This document shows, piece after piece, positions 16,411 to 25,241 of a DNA stretch of 64,000 bases (positions are counted from its first letter, which is position 1; the number at the start of each line of letters is the position of its first letter). Made by a program: the position numbers and the translations under genes. The notes under the pieces are model-generated. The model made no database searches and was not told the origin of the DNA. It saw only the letters and a program-made list of their open reading frames with translations. The stretch comes from Actinoallomurus soli (GTDB lineage: Bacteria > Actinomycetota > Actinomycetes > Streptosporangiales > Streptosporangiaceae). The stretch covers positions 682,001 through 746,000 of the forward strand of contig NZ_JAMXMV010000001.1 in assembly GCF_024055715.1 (NCBI RefSeq). Reading direction: 5' to 3'.

Positions 16411-18015
16411 TCAGGCGCGGCCGACGTTCAGGAACGACAGCCCCGTGGTCGCCATCGGCCGGAAGCCCGGCAGCCTGTCGGCCTTCCAGCCGGTGTCGAG
16501 CTTGCGGTGGAGGATCGGGTACAGCGCGGCCTGCTCGGCGACGATGTCGATGGCCTGCCCCCACAGCTTCTTGCGCGCGGCGTCGTCCGCTTCGCGGGCG
16601 GCCTGGTCGAGCAGGCCGACGACCTTCTTGGCCTCGGGGGTCGAGGCGTTGTAGCTGCGGTGCTCGGGCCAGGTGCCGACGTAGAACCAGCGCATCAGCA
16701 GGTCCACGTCGTTGCCGAACACCGACGGGTCGCCGGGCGCGGCCATGACCTGGTACTTGCCGGTGTCGACGAGGTTGGAGTACTGCCCGCCGGACTGGCC
16801 GATGTTGAGGCTGGTGGCGACGCCGATCGCGTCCCAGCTCTGCTTGATCAGCGGCGCGCAGTCCTTCACGAAGTCGGTGTCGGTGGTGACGAGCTCGACC
16901 TTGAGGCCGCTGACGCCGGCCTGGGACAGCAGCTGCCTGGCCTTGGCCGGGTCGTAGCCGTAGACGGTGGAGGCCTGGACATAGTCGGGGTGAGCGGAGG
17001 GCAGGAAGCTGGTCGCGGCGGCGGCGTTGCCGAGCAGCGCGGTCTTGATCAGCTTGTCGGTGTCGAGGGCGTAGTGCAGCGCCTGGCGCACCCGCACGTC
17101 GTCGAACGGCCTGGCCTTGCAGTTGAACATCAGGAACAGCAGGCCGAAGCTCTGCACGGCCTCGACGGTCGCGGACCTCTTGAGCTCGTCGGCGTTGAGG
17201 TACGGGACGGCTTCGATCGCCTGGACGCGTCCGGACTGCAGCGCGGTGACCCGTGCGGACGGGTCGGCCAGCAGGAGCCAGTTCATCCTGGCGGCCTTCG
17301 CGGGGCGCGGCCCGTTGTAGGCGTCGTACTTGGCGAACGACAGGCCGTTGGTGGCGCTCGCGGCGGTCAGCCGGTACGGGCCGGACCCGACCGGCAGCGC
17401 GTCGAACTTCTTCTGGTCCGCCTGGACGATCTTCTTCGGCACGATCCGTACGACGGCGAGCCGCTCGGCGAACAGCGCGAACGCGTACTTGAGGGCGAAC
17501 TCGACCGTGCTGTCGTCGACCTTCTTCACGCCGTCCAGGAACGGCAGGAACTGCACGAACAGGGAGGCGTTCGTCGGATCCAGGACCCGCTCGAAGCTGA
17601 AGACGACGTCGTCCGCGGTGACCTTCGACCCGTCGTGGAACGTGGCGCCGTCGCGGATCGCGACCCGGTAGGTCGTGTCGTCGACCTTGACGGGCGCCGC
17701 CTTGGCCAGCGCGTTGTAAGGCCGCCGGGTGACCGGGTCGAGATCGACGAGCGACTCCAGCACGTGGAAGTTGGCGGCGACGGCGACCGCGCTGGAGGAC
17801 GTCATCGGGTCGAAGCCGCCCGACAGCGCGTAGGCGAGGGCCGCCTGGATCGTGTCCTTCGAACCGCCCGAACCGCCGGAACCACCGGAGCCGGTGGAGG
17901 AGGGGCCGCCGCACGCGGACACCCCGGCGGTGATCGCGGCGGCCGCGCCGAGCAGGCCGGAATAGCGCAGGAAGTCGCGGCGGTGCAGACCGCGTCCCGG
18001 CTGGAGATCGGTCAC
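16411..18015 (-). CDS. ABC substrate-binding lipoprotein, SBP family 5 (sialic acid importer)
   Basis: The 534-residue protein is an extracytoplasmic solute-binding protein of the peptide/nickel family 5. It starts with a Tat motif RRDFLRYSG and ends its signal with the lipobox VSAC, followed by a Ser/Gly-rich linker, so it is a Tat-exported lipoprotein. GTG 18015 has GGAG upstream; the longer open frame runs through the promoter and operator and is rejected. It is the first gene of the operon and follows the operator at 18078-18099. Family 5 proteins also bind peptides; the linked catabolic genes argue for sialic acid. Confidence 0.9.
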   Translation of the reverse strand: MTDLQPGRGLHRRDFLRYSGLLGAAAAITAGVSACGGPSSTGSGGSGGSGGSKDTIQAALAYALSGGFDPMTSSSAVAVAANFHVLESLVDLDPVTRRPYNALAKAAPVKVDDTTYRVAIRDGATFHDGSKVTADDVVFSFERVLDPTNASLFVQFLPFLDGVKKVDDSTVEFALKYAFALFAERLAVVRIVPKKIVQADQKKFDALPVGSGPYRLTAASATNGLSFAKYDAYNGPRPAKAARMNWLLLADPSARVTALQSGRVQAIEAVPYLNADELKRSATVEAVQSFGLLFLMFNCKARPFDDVRVRQALHYALDTDKLIKTALLGNAAAATSFLPSAHPDYVQASTVYGYDPAKARQLLSQAGVSGLKVELVTTDTDFVKDCAPLIKQSWDAIGVATSLNIGQSGGQYSNLVDTGKYQVMAAPGDPSVFGNDVDLLMRWFYVGTWPEHRSYNASTPEAKKVVGLLDQAAREADDAARKKLWGQAIDIVAEQAALYPILHRKLDTGWKADRLPGFRPMATTGLSFLNVGRA

Positions 18016-18077
18016 GTCGTCTCCTGGAGGAAGTGGGAGAGGGGCGGGTCGCAGAATAGGCGACCGCAGGTCAGAGG

Positions 18078-18099
18078 GGATGTAGGACATCCAACATCC
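18078..18099. promoter_or_regulatory. 22-bp palindromic operator, nan-type (site 2)
   Basis: Core GGACATCC (18085-18092) lies between left arm GGATGT and right arm ACATCC. It sits just downstream of the minus-strand promoter at 18112-18140 and between the divergent SBP and FadR-type regulator genes, so a repressor bound here would block the uptake operon and could autoregulate. Confidence 0.8.
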
Positions 18100-18111
18100 T
18101 TCGTGGGGTGT

Positions 18112-18140
18112 ACCGTAGGCTCCGGCAGCGGCCGGGTCAA
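18112..18140 (-). promoter_or_regulatory. Promoter of the sialic acid uptake operon
   Basis: On the minus strand TTGACC (18140-18135), a 17-nt spacer and TACGGT (18117-18112) form a good sigma70/HrdB-type promoter. The predicted transcript start falls near 18105, immediately before operator site 2. Confidence 0.65.
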
Positions 18141-18184
18141 GTGGCGGGCCGCGGGCAACCGACGTGATGGGGAGTGTGAACCGA

Positions 18185-18931
18185 ATGACCGCAGCTCGGA
18201 CTCGGGGGCGCGCGACGCGCGGCCGCAGCGGCCGCAGCAGCCGTACCGAGCAGGTGCAGCAGCGGATCAAGCAGCTGATCCTGGAGCGCGGCCTCGCCGC
18301 CGGCGACCCGATGCCGACCGAGTTCGAACTCGTCGATGAGCTGGACATCAGCCGCAACTCGCTACGCGAGGCGCTCAAGGCGCTTGAGGCCGTCGGCATC
18401 GTGGAGATCCGGCACGGCTTCGGGATGTACGTCGGCAGCATGTCGCTCAGCGCGCTGGTCGATGAGCTGACCTTTCACGCCCGCATGTCCAAGCGCCAGG
18501 GCCGCGACGATCTCGCCCATCTGGTCGACGTCCGCGAGGTTCTGGAGCGCGGCCTGGTCGAGCAGGTCATCGACCGCGGCCTGGCGTCCGACACGTCCGA
18601 GCTGGACGAGGTCATGCGCCGGATGGAGGCCGAGGCCGAGGCGGGCGAGGTGACCCCCGAGACGGACCGGCTCTTTCACGAGCTGCTCTACCGGCCGCTC
18701 GCCAATCCGATCGTCAACCAGCTGCTCGGGGCGTTCTGGGACGTCTACCGCAGCCTGCAGCACGACCTGGCGCCCGTCCGGCAGGAGGCGGCCGACGTCG
18801 CGCAGCGGCACCGCGACATCTACGACGCGCTCGTCGCCGGGGACTGCGCGGCCGCCGCCGAGGCGATGGCCGCGCACTTCCACGGCATCCGCACCCGCCT
18901 GGGTACGGCCCGCGGTGGCGCGGGGGCTTGA
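18185..18931 (+). CDS. FadR-type GntR regulator of sialic acid genes (NanR-like)
   Basis: The protein (about 248 residues) has an N-terminal winged helix (PTEFELVDELDISRNSLREALKALEAVG, then IRHGFGMYVG) and a C-terminal FCD domain (DRLFHELLYR, AQRHRDIYDAL, AAHFHGIRTRL) with His/Asp residues for a metal-bound ligand. ATG 18185 with GGGGAG upstream is preferred over GTG 18164. It lies between the divergent uptake operon and the sialidase, and closely resembles the regulator at 58991-59761. I infer that it binds the 22-bp sites and is released by a pathway sugar. Confidence 0.88.
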   Translation: MTAARTRGRATRGRSGRSSRTEQVQQRIKQLILERGLAAGDPMPTEFELVDELDISRNSLREALKALEAVGIVEIRHGFGMYVGSMSLSALVDELTFHARMSKRQGRDDLAHLVDVREVLERGLVEQVIDRGLASDTSELDEVMRRMEAEAEAGEVTPETDRLFHELLYRPLANPIVNQLLGAFWDVYRSLQHDLAPVRQEAADVAQRHRDIYDALVAGDCAAAAEAMAAHFHGIRTRLGTARGGAGA

Positions 18932-18956
18932 CGGCCCCCGGCCTCGCGCCTACCTT
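18928..18956 (+). promoter_or_regulatory. Sialidase promoter
   Basis: TTGACG (18928-18933), a 17-nt spacer and TACCTT (18951-18956) precede the sialidase gene. The -35 box overlaps the stop codon of the regulator gene. The start point would fall inside operator site 3. Confidence 0.65.
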
Positions 18957-18960
18957 CGTC

Positions 18961-18982
18961 CGCGACAGGACATCCTACGTCC
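18961..18982. promoter_or_regulatory. Nan-type operator before the sialidase (site 3, left arm degenerate)
   Basis: Core GGACATCC (18968-18975) and right arm TACGTCC (18976-18982) match the other sites exactly, but the left arm is lost. A further GATGTCC-like half-site follows near 18990. The position at the transcript start suits repression. Confidence 0.65.
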
Positions 18983-19010
18983 GATGTTCGATGTCCGATG
19001 AAGGAGGGTC

Positions 19011-20735
19011 ATGCTCCCGTCCTCGCGTTCCCGGCCCGCCGCCCTCACCGCCGTGACCACGATCGGCGCCGTGACCACGATCGGCGCGGCCGCCGCGGCG
19101 GTCGCCGTCCCCGCGGCCGCTCGCGCCGACACCGCGCAGACCGCGATCGTCACCACCGACTGCACGTCCAGCCGCCTCCAGGAGACCGTGGTCAACCGGA
19201 CGTCCTCGGCCACCACCTTCACGCTGACCTGGCCCGGCATGGGCACCTGGACGGCCTCCGTCGCCGCCGGCGACAGCGGCCACTTCTTCTTCACCAAGCC
19301 GTCCGGCACCCCGTACACGCTCCACACGACCACTCCACAGGGCCTCGACCAGACCGACACCGGCACCCTGGACTGCTCGAACGCCCTCACCGCCCGTGCC
19401 GCCATGGACTGCGGAAGCACCCACCGGCTCCGCCTCATCCTGGACAACCGGTCGCCGGCCGCCCGCACCTTCACGGTCGCCTGGCCGGGACGATCCGGCT
19501 CGCCCTGGACCGTCACCGTCCCCGCCGGTTCCGGCGACGACACCCTCTACTGGACGGTCCCGGACGGCACCCCCTACACCTTCCAGGCCTCCTCCGGAAC
19601 CTGGAACCGCACCCTGTCGGGGACGTCCGGCTGCGGTCTCGGCTCCGGACGACCCGGGATGAACGCGCAGACGGTCCTGACGACCTCCACGGTCATCGAC
19701 GGGCTCGGCACGGCGGCCAAGTCCGTCCGGATTCCCGCGCTGGCCGTGGCGAATGACGGTACGGTCGTCGCCGCCATGGACGCGCGGGTGGACGGCAGCG
19801 CCGACCTCGGCGGCGGAACCAACGACATCCAGGTGGCGATGGTGCGCAGCACCGACGGCGGTGCCACCTTCTCAACGCCGAAGATCATTGCGCATGCCCC
19901 GACCACGTCCGAGGGTTACGGTGACCCGAGCCTTCTCGTGGACCGCACCACCGGGAAGATCTTCTGCTTCTTCACCTATTCCCCCAAGCCGGGCGTCGGC
20001 TACGCCGGCTCCACCGCGGGCGACACCTCGGCGACCGCCACGACGAACACCCACATCCGCTACGTCACCTCGGCCGACGGGGGTGCGACCTGGAGCGCCG
20101 CGACCGACCTCAACCCGCAGGTCCGCGACACGGCTTGGGCCGGCATGTTCGCCTCCTCCGGCCACGGCGTCCAGCTCGCGTCCGGGCGCCTCGTCCAGCC
20201 GATCGTCTACCACGACGCCGACGGCGACCACGCGTCGAACATCTACTCCGACGACCACGGCGCGACCTGGCACAACGGCACGACCGCCGGCACCGGCGTC
20301 AATGAGAGCAAGATCATCCAACGCTCCACCGGCCGCGTCGCGCAGAACATGCGCTCCAACGCCGGCGGCAACCGCTGGTACGCCACGGCGGCCGATGTCA
20401 CGGCGCCCTACGGCACCGCCTGGAACAGCGGCCTGATCGACCCGGGCTGCAACGGCGACGAGATCTCCTATCTGACGCCCATCTCCGGCGCGCCGGCTCT
20501 GACGAACGTCGCCCTGCACAGCAACAACGCCGCCACAGGCCGGACCGACCTCACCGTCCGGCTGAGCCGTGACGACGGCTCCAGCTGGCCACAGGAGGCA
20601 CTCCTCAAGCCGGGAGCCGCGGGGTACTCCACCATGGCGGTCCTTCCCGACGGCTCGGTCGCGGACCTCTACGAGATCGGCGACACCGGCGGGATCGTCT
20701 TCACCCGCTTCACCGTCCCCTGGCTGGCCCCCTGA
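19011..20735 (+). CDS. Secreted sialidase, GH33, with duplicated N-terminal domain
   Basis: The 574-residue enzyme releases terminal sialic acids. A signal peptide ends near ARA-D (residue 39/40). Two similar ~75-residue domains follow, each bounded by a Cys pair (C51-C122 and C134-C208) and each with a TFTxxWPG and PxGTPYT segment. The catalytic beta-propeller starts near 220, with the RIP arginine motif (240-242). Four Asp boxes are visible: STDGGATF (280-287), SADGGATW, SDDHGATW and SRDDGSSW. The nucleophile Tyr is probably in DLYEIGD. ATG 19011 has AAGGAGG. The paired N-terminal domains are unassigned and may bind glycans. Confidence 0.92.
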   Translation: MLPSSRSRPAALTAVTTIGAVTTIGAAAAAVAVPAAARADTAQTAIVTTDCTSSRLQETVVNRTSSATTFTLTWPGMGTWTASVAAGDSGHFFFTKPSGTPYTLHTTTPQGLDQTDTGTLDCSNALTARAAMDCGSTHRLRLILDNRSPAARTFTVAWPGRSGSPWTVTVPAGSGDDTLYWTVPDGTPYTFQASSGTWNRTLSGTSGCGLGSGRPGMNAQTVLTTSTVIDGLGTAAKSVRIPALAVANDGTVVAAMDARVDGSADLGGGTNDIQVAMVRSTDGGATFSTPKIIAHAPTTSEGYGDPSLLVDRTTGKIFCFFTYSPKPGVGYAGSTAGDTSATATTNTHIRYVTSADGGATWSAATDLNPQVRDTAWAGMFASSGHGVQLASGRLVQPIVYHDADGDHASNIYSDDHGATWHNGTTAGTGVNESKIIQRSTGRVAQNMRSNAGGNRWYATAADVTAPYGTAWNSGLIDPGCNGDEISYLTPISGAPALTNVALHSNNAATGRTDLTVRLSRDDGSSWPQEALLKPGAAGYSTMAVLPDGSVADLYEIGDTGGIVFTRFTVPWLAP

Positions 20736-20742
20736 CCGCACC

Positions 20743-20832
20743 ACGCGGCGCCCGCCGGGAAACACGGCACCGGCTGAAAACACGGCGCCCGCCGGAAGAG
20801 CGCACGGCGCCCGCCGGGCGATGACGGCGGGC
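20743..20832. repeat. Short GC-rich repeats between convergent genes
   Basis: A block ACGGCGCCCGCCGG and close variants recurs near 20747, 20783 and 20804, followed by an inverted copy GGCGGGCGCC near 20825. They occupy the gap between the sialidase and the convergent hemerythrin gene, and the final pair could form a hairpin terminator. Confidence 0.55.
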
Positions 20833-20859
20833 GCCTCGGCCTTCGTTACCTGTGAGACG

Positions 20860-21435
20860 TCAGGACGAGTGCTGGTGGTCGACCGCCTCGGCCAGTTCGT
20901 CCTTGTTCATCGTGGAACGACCGTGGACGTCGAGTTCCTTGGCCTCCTCGTACAGGTCGTCCTTGGTCCGCTCCTCAGAACCGGAGCCGGAGCCACTGCT
21001 GCCGTCGGTGAGCTCCTGGCGGCGCCGCTCGGCGAAGGCCGTGCCGAGCTCCTTGAGGCGTTCGGCGGAGACCGCGTCGCGGAGCGCGGGGAGGATGTCG
21101 CTCTCCTCCTCCTCGACATGGTGCTTGACCGCGTCGATGAACTCCTTCAGCTTCTCCTCGAACTCCTTGCCCTCCGGTGACATCCCGCGGAGCTTCTCGA
21201 GCATCTCCTCGGCCTCGTGATGCTCCTCGGCCCCATGGTGGGCCTCGTCCCGCTCGCCGGCGTCCTTCGCCACCACGGGGTAGACCCGCTCCTCCTCGGC
21301 GCGAGAGTGCGCGGTCAGCAGCGCCGCGACCTTGTCGAGCAGCTCAGGGCGCCGCCCGGCGTCCTGCCGCAGCTCGTCGAACAGCTTCTCCAGCGTGCGG
21401 TGGTCCTGCATGATGAGTTCGACGACGTCGGCCAT
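20860..21435 (-). CDS. Hemerythrin HHE-domain protein with C-terminal Rho-N/SAP-like motif
   Basis: The 191-residue protein has an HHE four-helix bundle with di-iron ligand candidates: H12 in MQDHRTLE, HSRAEEERVYP, HHGAEEHHEAEE and KHHVEEEESDILP. A Ser/Gly linker near 145-155 leads to a helix-extended-helix motif (KDDLYEEAKELDVHG, then MNKDELAEAV) like Rho N-terminal or SAP modules that contact nucleic acid. A role in iron/oxygen or nitrosative stress is inferred from the family. ATG 21435 starts the frame; the divergent neighbour begins at 21602. Confidence 0.85.
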   Translation of the reverse strand: MADVVELIMQDHRTLEKLFDELRQDAGRRPELLDKVAALLTAHSRAEEERVYPVVAKDAGERDEAHHGAEEHHEAEEMLEKLRGMSPEGKEFEEKLKEFIDAVKHHVEEEESDILPALRDAVSAERLKELGTAFAERRRQELTDGSSGSGSGSEERTKDDLYEEAKELDVHGRSTMNKDELAEAVDHQHSS

Positions 21436-21601
21436 GCGCTCTTCCTGTTCCTGTCCGTGCCTGTGAGTGACCCGGTCCTTACCCGAAGAGCGGCGCTCAA
21501 TCCTCCTCGTCGCGGTGCGGTGTCACGGGGTGAGCATCGTGGTCCCCGCCGAGGCGGCCGAGGGGCGTCTCATCCGGGCGGCCCGCCCGGTCGGCGGACG
21601 C

Positions 21602-22111
21602 ATGAAACCGCTGTTCGGGTGGCACAGACCCGGCATGAACCTTCTGGGCATCTATCTCAACGACCATCTGGCCGGCGCCACCGCCGGCGTCGAACTCGCC
21701 CGCCGGGTCGCCGGGACGCACAAGGGAAAGACGAGCGGGGAGACCTTCCGGCATCTCGCCACGGAGATCGCCGAAGACCGCGACGCGCTGCTACGGATCA
21801 TGCGGGCGCTCGGCGTACCGGTGCAGCAGTACAAGGTGTACGCGGGCTGGATCGCCGAGAAGATCGGCAGGTTCAAGCCGAACGGGCACCTGACGAGCCG
21901 GTCGCCGCTCAGCGACCTGGTCGAGCTGGAGGCGATGCGGCTCGGCATCGAGGGCAAGGCCTCGGGATGGCGTTCGCTCCGGGCGGTCGCCGACCACGAC
22001 GACCGGCTGAGCGGCGAGGAGCTCGACGAGCTCCTCGCGCGCGCTCGCCGTCAGGCCGAGACCGTGGAGGAGCTGCGGACCGAGATCGCCGGGGCGGTCT
22101 TCGGCGGGTGA
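21602..22111 (+). CDS. Conserved helical protein of unknown function (ferritin-like look)
   Basis: The ~169-residue protein is predicted almost wholly helical and rich in Arg, Glu and Ala. It contains repeated acidic/His helices (LNDHLAGATAGVELARR, ETFRHLATEIAEDRDAL, LSDLVELEAMRLGIEGK, VADHDDRLSGEELDEL) reminiscent of a ferritin-like four-helix bundle, though I cannot name a family. The start at ATG 21602 or 21635 is uncertain; the open frame extends back to 21467 with unconserved-looking sequence. Its position divergent from hemerythrin suggests a shared iron or oxidative stress context. Confidence 0.65.
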   Translation: MKPLFGWHRPGMNLLGIYLNDHLAGATAGVELARRVAGTHKGKTSGETFRHLATEIAEDRDALLRIMRALGVPVQQYKVYAGWIAEKIGRFKPNGHLTSRSPLSDLVELEAMRLGIEGKASGWRSLRAVADHDDRLSGEELDELLARARRQAETVEELRTEIAGAVFGG

Positions 22112-22121
22112 CGGCCGGCGG

Positions 22122-22355
22122 TCAGCTCGTCTCGACCGACCGCTGCTGCCCCGGATAGCCGGGACGCTGCTCCGGGAGACCGACTCGCCGGCCCGGTTCG
22201 GTGGCGAGCAGGTCGACGGGCTCGGGCGGCGCGCCCTCGGCGGGGGTGCCGTCGTCTCGCGCCACGAAGGTCTCCTCATCGGCGTCCGGAGACGCGTTGA
22301 CGCCCTGATCCTCGACGAGATCCTGGTCGGTGCTGTGCTGCTGGTGACGGGTCAT
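22122..22355 (-). CDS. Small hydrophilic protein of unknown function
   Basis: This 77-residue frame has a GGAG box 4-5 nt before its ATG and normal third-position GC. The product is acidic, Asp/Glu/Pro-rich and has no TM or recognised domain. It is convergent with the gene at 21602-22111 (10-bp gap) and divergent from mscR. It may be an intrinsically disordered protein or a spurious frame. Confidence 0.45.
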   Translation of the reverse strand: MTRHQQHSTDQDLVEDQGVNASPDADEETFVARDDGTPAEGAPPEPVDLLATEPGRRVGLPEQRPGYPGQQRSVETS

Positions 22356-22516
22356 GCCACTCCATTACCCCTGAAATCAGGCGACATCCCGGGCACCGGG
22401 CTTCCGGCCACCGGAACCGCCTGGTAGAGAGGGGAGCGGGCGCGCGTACGATCGGCGCACAGCCCCCGAGGCCGACCGGGCCGCACCAGGCCCCACCATC
22501 GGAAGGACACGCAGGC

Positions 22517-23602
22517 ATGGCGCAGGAAGTACGCGGAGTCATCGCCCGGGCCAAAGGCGCGCCGGTGGAGACGACGACGATTCTCGTGCCGGACCCAGGT
22601 CCCGGTGAGGCCGTCGTGAAGATACAGGCCTGCGGGGTCTGCCACACGGACCTGCACTACCGCGAGGGCGGGATCAACGACGAGTTCCCGTTCCTGCTCG
22701 GCCATGAGGCCGCGGGCATCGTGGAGTCGGTCGGCGAGGGCGTCACCGACGTCGCCCCCGGCGACTTCGTCATCCTCAACTGGCGCGCGGTCTGCGGTCA
22801 GTGCCGGGCCTGCCTGCGCGGCCGTCCCTGGTACTGCTTCAACACGCACAACGCCGCCCAGAAGATGACCCTGACCGACGGCACCGAGCTCTCGCCCGCC
22901 CTGGGCATCGGCGCGTTCGCCGAGAAGACCCTGGTCGCCTCGGGCCAGTGCACGAAGGTCGACCCGGCGGCCTCACCGGCCGCCGCCGGGCTGCTCGGCT
23001 GCGGCGTGATGGCGGGAATCGGGGCCGCGATCAACACCGGGGGAGTGGGACGCGGCGACTCGGTCGCCGTGATCGGCTGCGGTGGCGTGGGCAACGCGGC
23101 CGTCGCCGGCGCCCGGCTGGCCGGCGCCGCGAAGATCATCGCCGTCGACCTGGACGACCGGAAGCTGGACCAGGCCAAGAAGCTCGGCGCCACTCACACG
23201 GTCAACTCCGGCGGCACCGACCCCGTCGAGGCCATCCGCGACCTGACCGGCGGCTTCGGCGCCGACGTCGTCATCGAGGCCGTCGGCCGCCCCGAGACGT
23301 ACCAGCAGGCCTTCTACGCGCGGGACCTGGCCGGCACGGTCGTCCTCGTCGGGGTCCCGACGCCGGAGATGCGCCTCGAACTCCCGCTGCTGGACGTCTT
23401 CGGCCGCGGCGGCGCGCTCAAGTCCTCCTGGTACGGCGACTGCCTGCCGTCCCGGGACTTCCCGATGCTGATCGACCTGTACCTCCAGGGCCGGCTCGAC
23501 CTGGACGCCTTCGTCTCCGAGACGATCCCGCTGGACGACGTCGAGGGCGCGTTCGAGCGCATGGGGCGGGGCGACGTCCTGCGTTCGGTGGTGACGCTGT
23601 GA
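22517..23602 (+). CDS. mscR: S-(hydroxymethyl)mycothiol dehydrogenase
   Basis: The 361-residue zinc alcohol dehydrogenase oxidises the formaldehyde-mycothiol adduct (and can act as nitrosomycothiol reductase) with NAD. Catalytic zinc residues lie in CGVCHTDLH and LGHEAAG, structural zinc cysteines in [15 protein letters not shown], and the NAD-binding [10 protein letters not shown] near residue 190. ATG 22517 has GGAAGGA upstream. The metallo-beta-lactamase gene follows with a 4-nt overlap, an arrangement known from mycobacteria (mscR with its MBL neighbour), which strengthens the specific name. Confidence 0.9.
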   Translation: MAQEVRGVIARAKGAPVETTTILVPDPGPGEAVVKIQACGVCHTDLHYREGGINDEFPFLLGHEAAGIVESVGEGVTDVAPGDFVILNWRAVCGQCRACLRGRPWYCFNTHNAAQKMTLTDGTELSPALGIGAFAEKTLVASGQCTKVDPAASPAAAGLLGCGVMAGIGAAINTGGVGRGDSVAVIGCGGVGNAAVAGARLAGAAKIIAVDLDDRKLDQAKKLGATHTVNSGGTDPVEAIRDLTGGFGADVVIEAVGRPETYQQAFYARDLAGTVVLVGVPTPEMRLELPLLDVFGRGGALKSSWYGDCLPSRDFPMLIDLYLQGRLDLDAFVSETIPLDDVEGAFERMGRGDVLRSVVTL

Positions 23603-24231
23603 CGACCGCGCGTCTCGACCACATCGTCACCTCCGGCACGTTCTCCCTCGACGGCGGCACCTGGGACGTCGACAACAACGTCTGGATCATCGGCGACGAC
23701 GCAGAGGCGCTGGTCATCGATGCGGCGCACGACGCCGACGCGATCGCCGCGGCGGTCGGCGACCGCCGCCTCGTCGCCATCGTCTGCACCCACGCCCACG
23801 ACGACCACGTCGACGCGGCCCCGGCCCTGGCCGCCCGCACCGGAGCGCCGATCCTGCTGCACCCCGCCGACCGGCCGCTGTGGGACCTCACGCACCCGGA
23901 TCGCACACCCGACGCCGACCTGGCCGACGGGCAGACGGTGCGGGTCGCCGGCGTCGAGCTGACCGTCCTGCACACGCCGGGCCACAGCCCCGGCGCGGTC
24001 TGCCTGTACGCCCCGGCGCTGGGCGCGGTCTTCTCCGGCGACACCCTGTTCCAGGGCGGGCCCGGCGCGACGGGCCGGTCGTTCTCCGACTTCCCGACCA
24101 TCATCGACTCGATCCGCGGCCGCCTGCTGACCCTGCCGCAGGACACGGTCGTCCACACCGGCCACGGCGACGACACCACGATCGGCGCCGAGACCCCTCA
24201 CCTGGAGGAATGGATCGCCCGCGGCCACTGA
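23599..24231 (+). CDS. Metallo-beta-lactamase-fold hydrolase, mycothiol pathway partner
   Basis: The 210-residue hydrolase has the metal motif THAHDDHVD near residue 65, HTPGHSPG and a later SGDTLF, then HTGHGDDT. This fits a glyoxalase II-like thioesterase. Coupled to mscR by a GTGA overlap, it likely hydrolyses S-formylmycothiol to formate and mycothiol; this is inferred from context and from the mycobacterial pair. The stop-codon region is reiterated downstream (24221-24336). Confidence 0.85.
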   Translation: MTTARLDHIVTSGTFSLDGGTWDVDNNVWIIGDDAEALVIDAAHDADAIAAAVGDRRLVAIVCTHAHDDHVDAAPALAARTGAPILLHPADRPLWDLTHPDRTPDADLADGQTVRVAGVELTVLHTPGHSPGAVCLYAPALGAVFSGDTLFQGGPGATGRSFSDFPTIIDSIRGRLLTLPQDTVVHTGHGDDTTIGAETPHLEEWIARGH

Positions 24232-24336
24232 CCGCCGGGCGAGCCGGGCCGTCCGCGGCCGCCGCCGAACGGATCCGGCCGTCTGCGGCCACTGACCGCC
24301 GAGCGGGGTTCGGCGGTCTTCGGCCACTGACGGCCG
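24221..24336. repeat. Reiterated gene-end repeat
   Basis: The 17-mer ending the MBL gene, containing GCGGCCACTGACCGCCG, is repeated exactly at 24285-24301 and with two changes at 24320-24336. The copies span the gap to the convergent TetR gene, so each carries the TGA of the original stop. Confidence 0.8.
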
Positions 24337-24343
24337 ACGGGGT

Positions 24344-25096
24344 CTAGTCGTTCGCGGCCAGGCGGCCGAGCCATTCGCCGAGCAGGTGTTCCTCCGCGCC
24401 GCTCAGTGTCGTCTGCCCGGGCAGCAGGGCACGCAGGGCCCGGGCCGCACCGGCGAGCCCCGGCTCCCGTACGGCGGGCTCTTCGTAGGTGACGGCGGCG
24501 ACCATCGACTCGCGCATGGTCGTGAGCAGAGCGGGGTCGCGCCGCGGCTCGGGCAGTGACAGCCAGGTGAGCACCGCACCACGCGTGGTCGCGTGGATGA
24601 GGGCGACGGCGAGTTCCTCGTCGACGCGGAGCCGGCCGGCGGTGGCGAGACGGCGGATGCGTCCGCTCAGGATCCGCATGCCGGCCTGAAAGGCGGCCGA
24701 GGTCGTGCCGCGTCCCGGGTCGCCGTACATCAGCGTGAACAACTCCGGATTGGCGAGCCCGAACTCGACGGCGATGTTCCAGCCCGTGCGCAGGTCCTCG
24801 ACGGGGTCGTCGGGGGCGGCGTCCTGGTGCTTGGCCGCGAGGAACACCGCATAGCCGTGCCCGGCGACCGCTTCGAGCAGCCCGTCCTTGTCGCCGAACA
24901 GCCGGTAGATCACCGGGGCCTGCACTCCGGCGGCCGCCGCGACCGCGCGGGTGGTCACCGCGTCGCGCCCCTGGCGCGCGAGCAGATCCGCCGCTGCCTC
25001 GACGATCCGCTGCCGGGTCAGTTCACGGGCGTCGCCCGCCGTCTCCGGCGCGGTCTCGGCCCCGGCACCCGCGTCACCTCTCGCTTCGTCATCCAC
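24344..25096 (-). CDS. TetR-family regulator
   Basis: The 250-residue protein has a TetR HTH at about residues 30-75 (IVEAAADLLARQGRDAVTTRAVAAAAG, then APVIYRLFGDKDGLLEAV). The effector domain is of the WHG-like type (NPELFTLMYGDPG). It lies downstream of and parallel to the FAD monooxygenase (145-bp gap with no clear palindrome). A long Ala/Glu/Gly N-terminal extension precedes the HTH. Target and ligand are unknown. Confidence 0.85.
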   Translation of the reverse strand: MDDEARGDAGAGAETAPETAGDARELTRQRIVEAAADLLARQGRDAVTTRAVAAAAGVQAPVIYRLFGDKDGLLEAVAGHGYAVFLAAKHQDAAPDDPVEDLRTGWNIAVEFGLANPELFTLMYGDPGRGTTSAAFQAGMRILSGRIRRLATAGRLRVDEELAVALIHATTRGAVLTWLSLPEPRRDPALLTTMRESMVAAVTYEEPAVREPGLAGAARALRALLPGQTTLSGAEEHLLGEWLGRLAAND

Positions 25097-25241
25097 GAAT
25101 CAATGATATCGGCCGCATGTTGCCATCGATGTTCGATCGGCACCCCGGGACCGCGATCACCGACGATCGGCCGGCGCACGAGGGCGGCGGACGCCGGGTG
25201 GCCTGAGGCGGTGGGAGAGCCCGGCGACGCGTCACCCCGCC

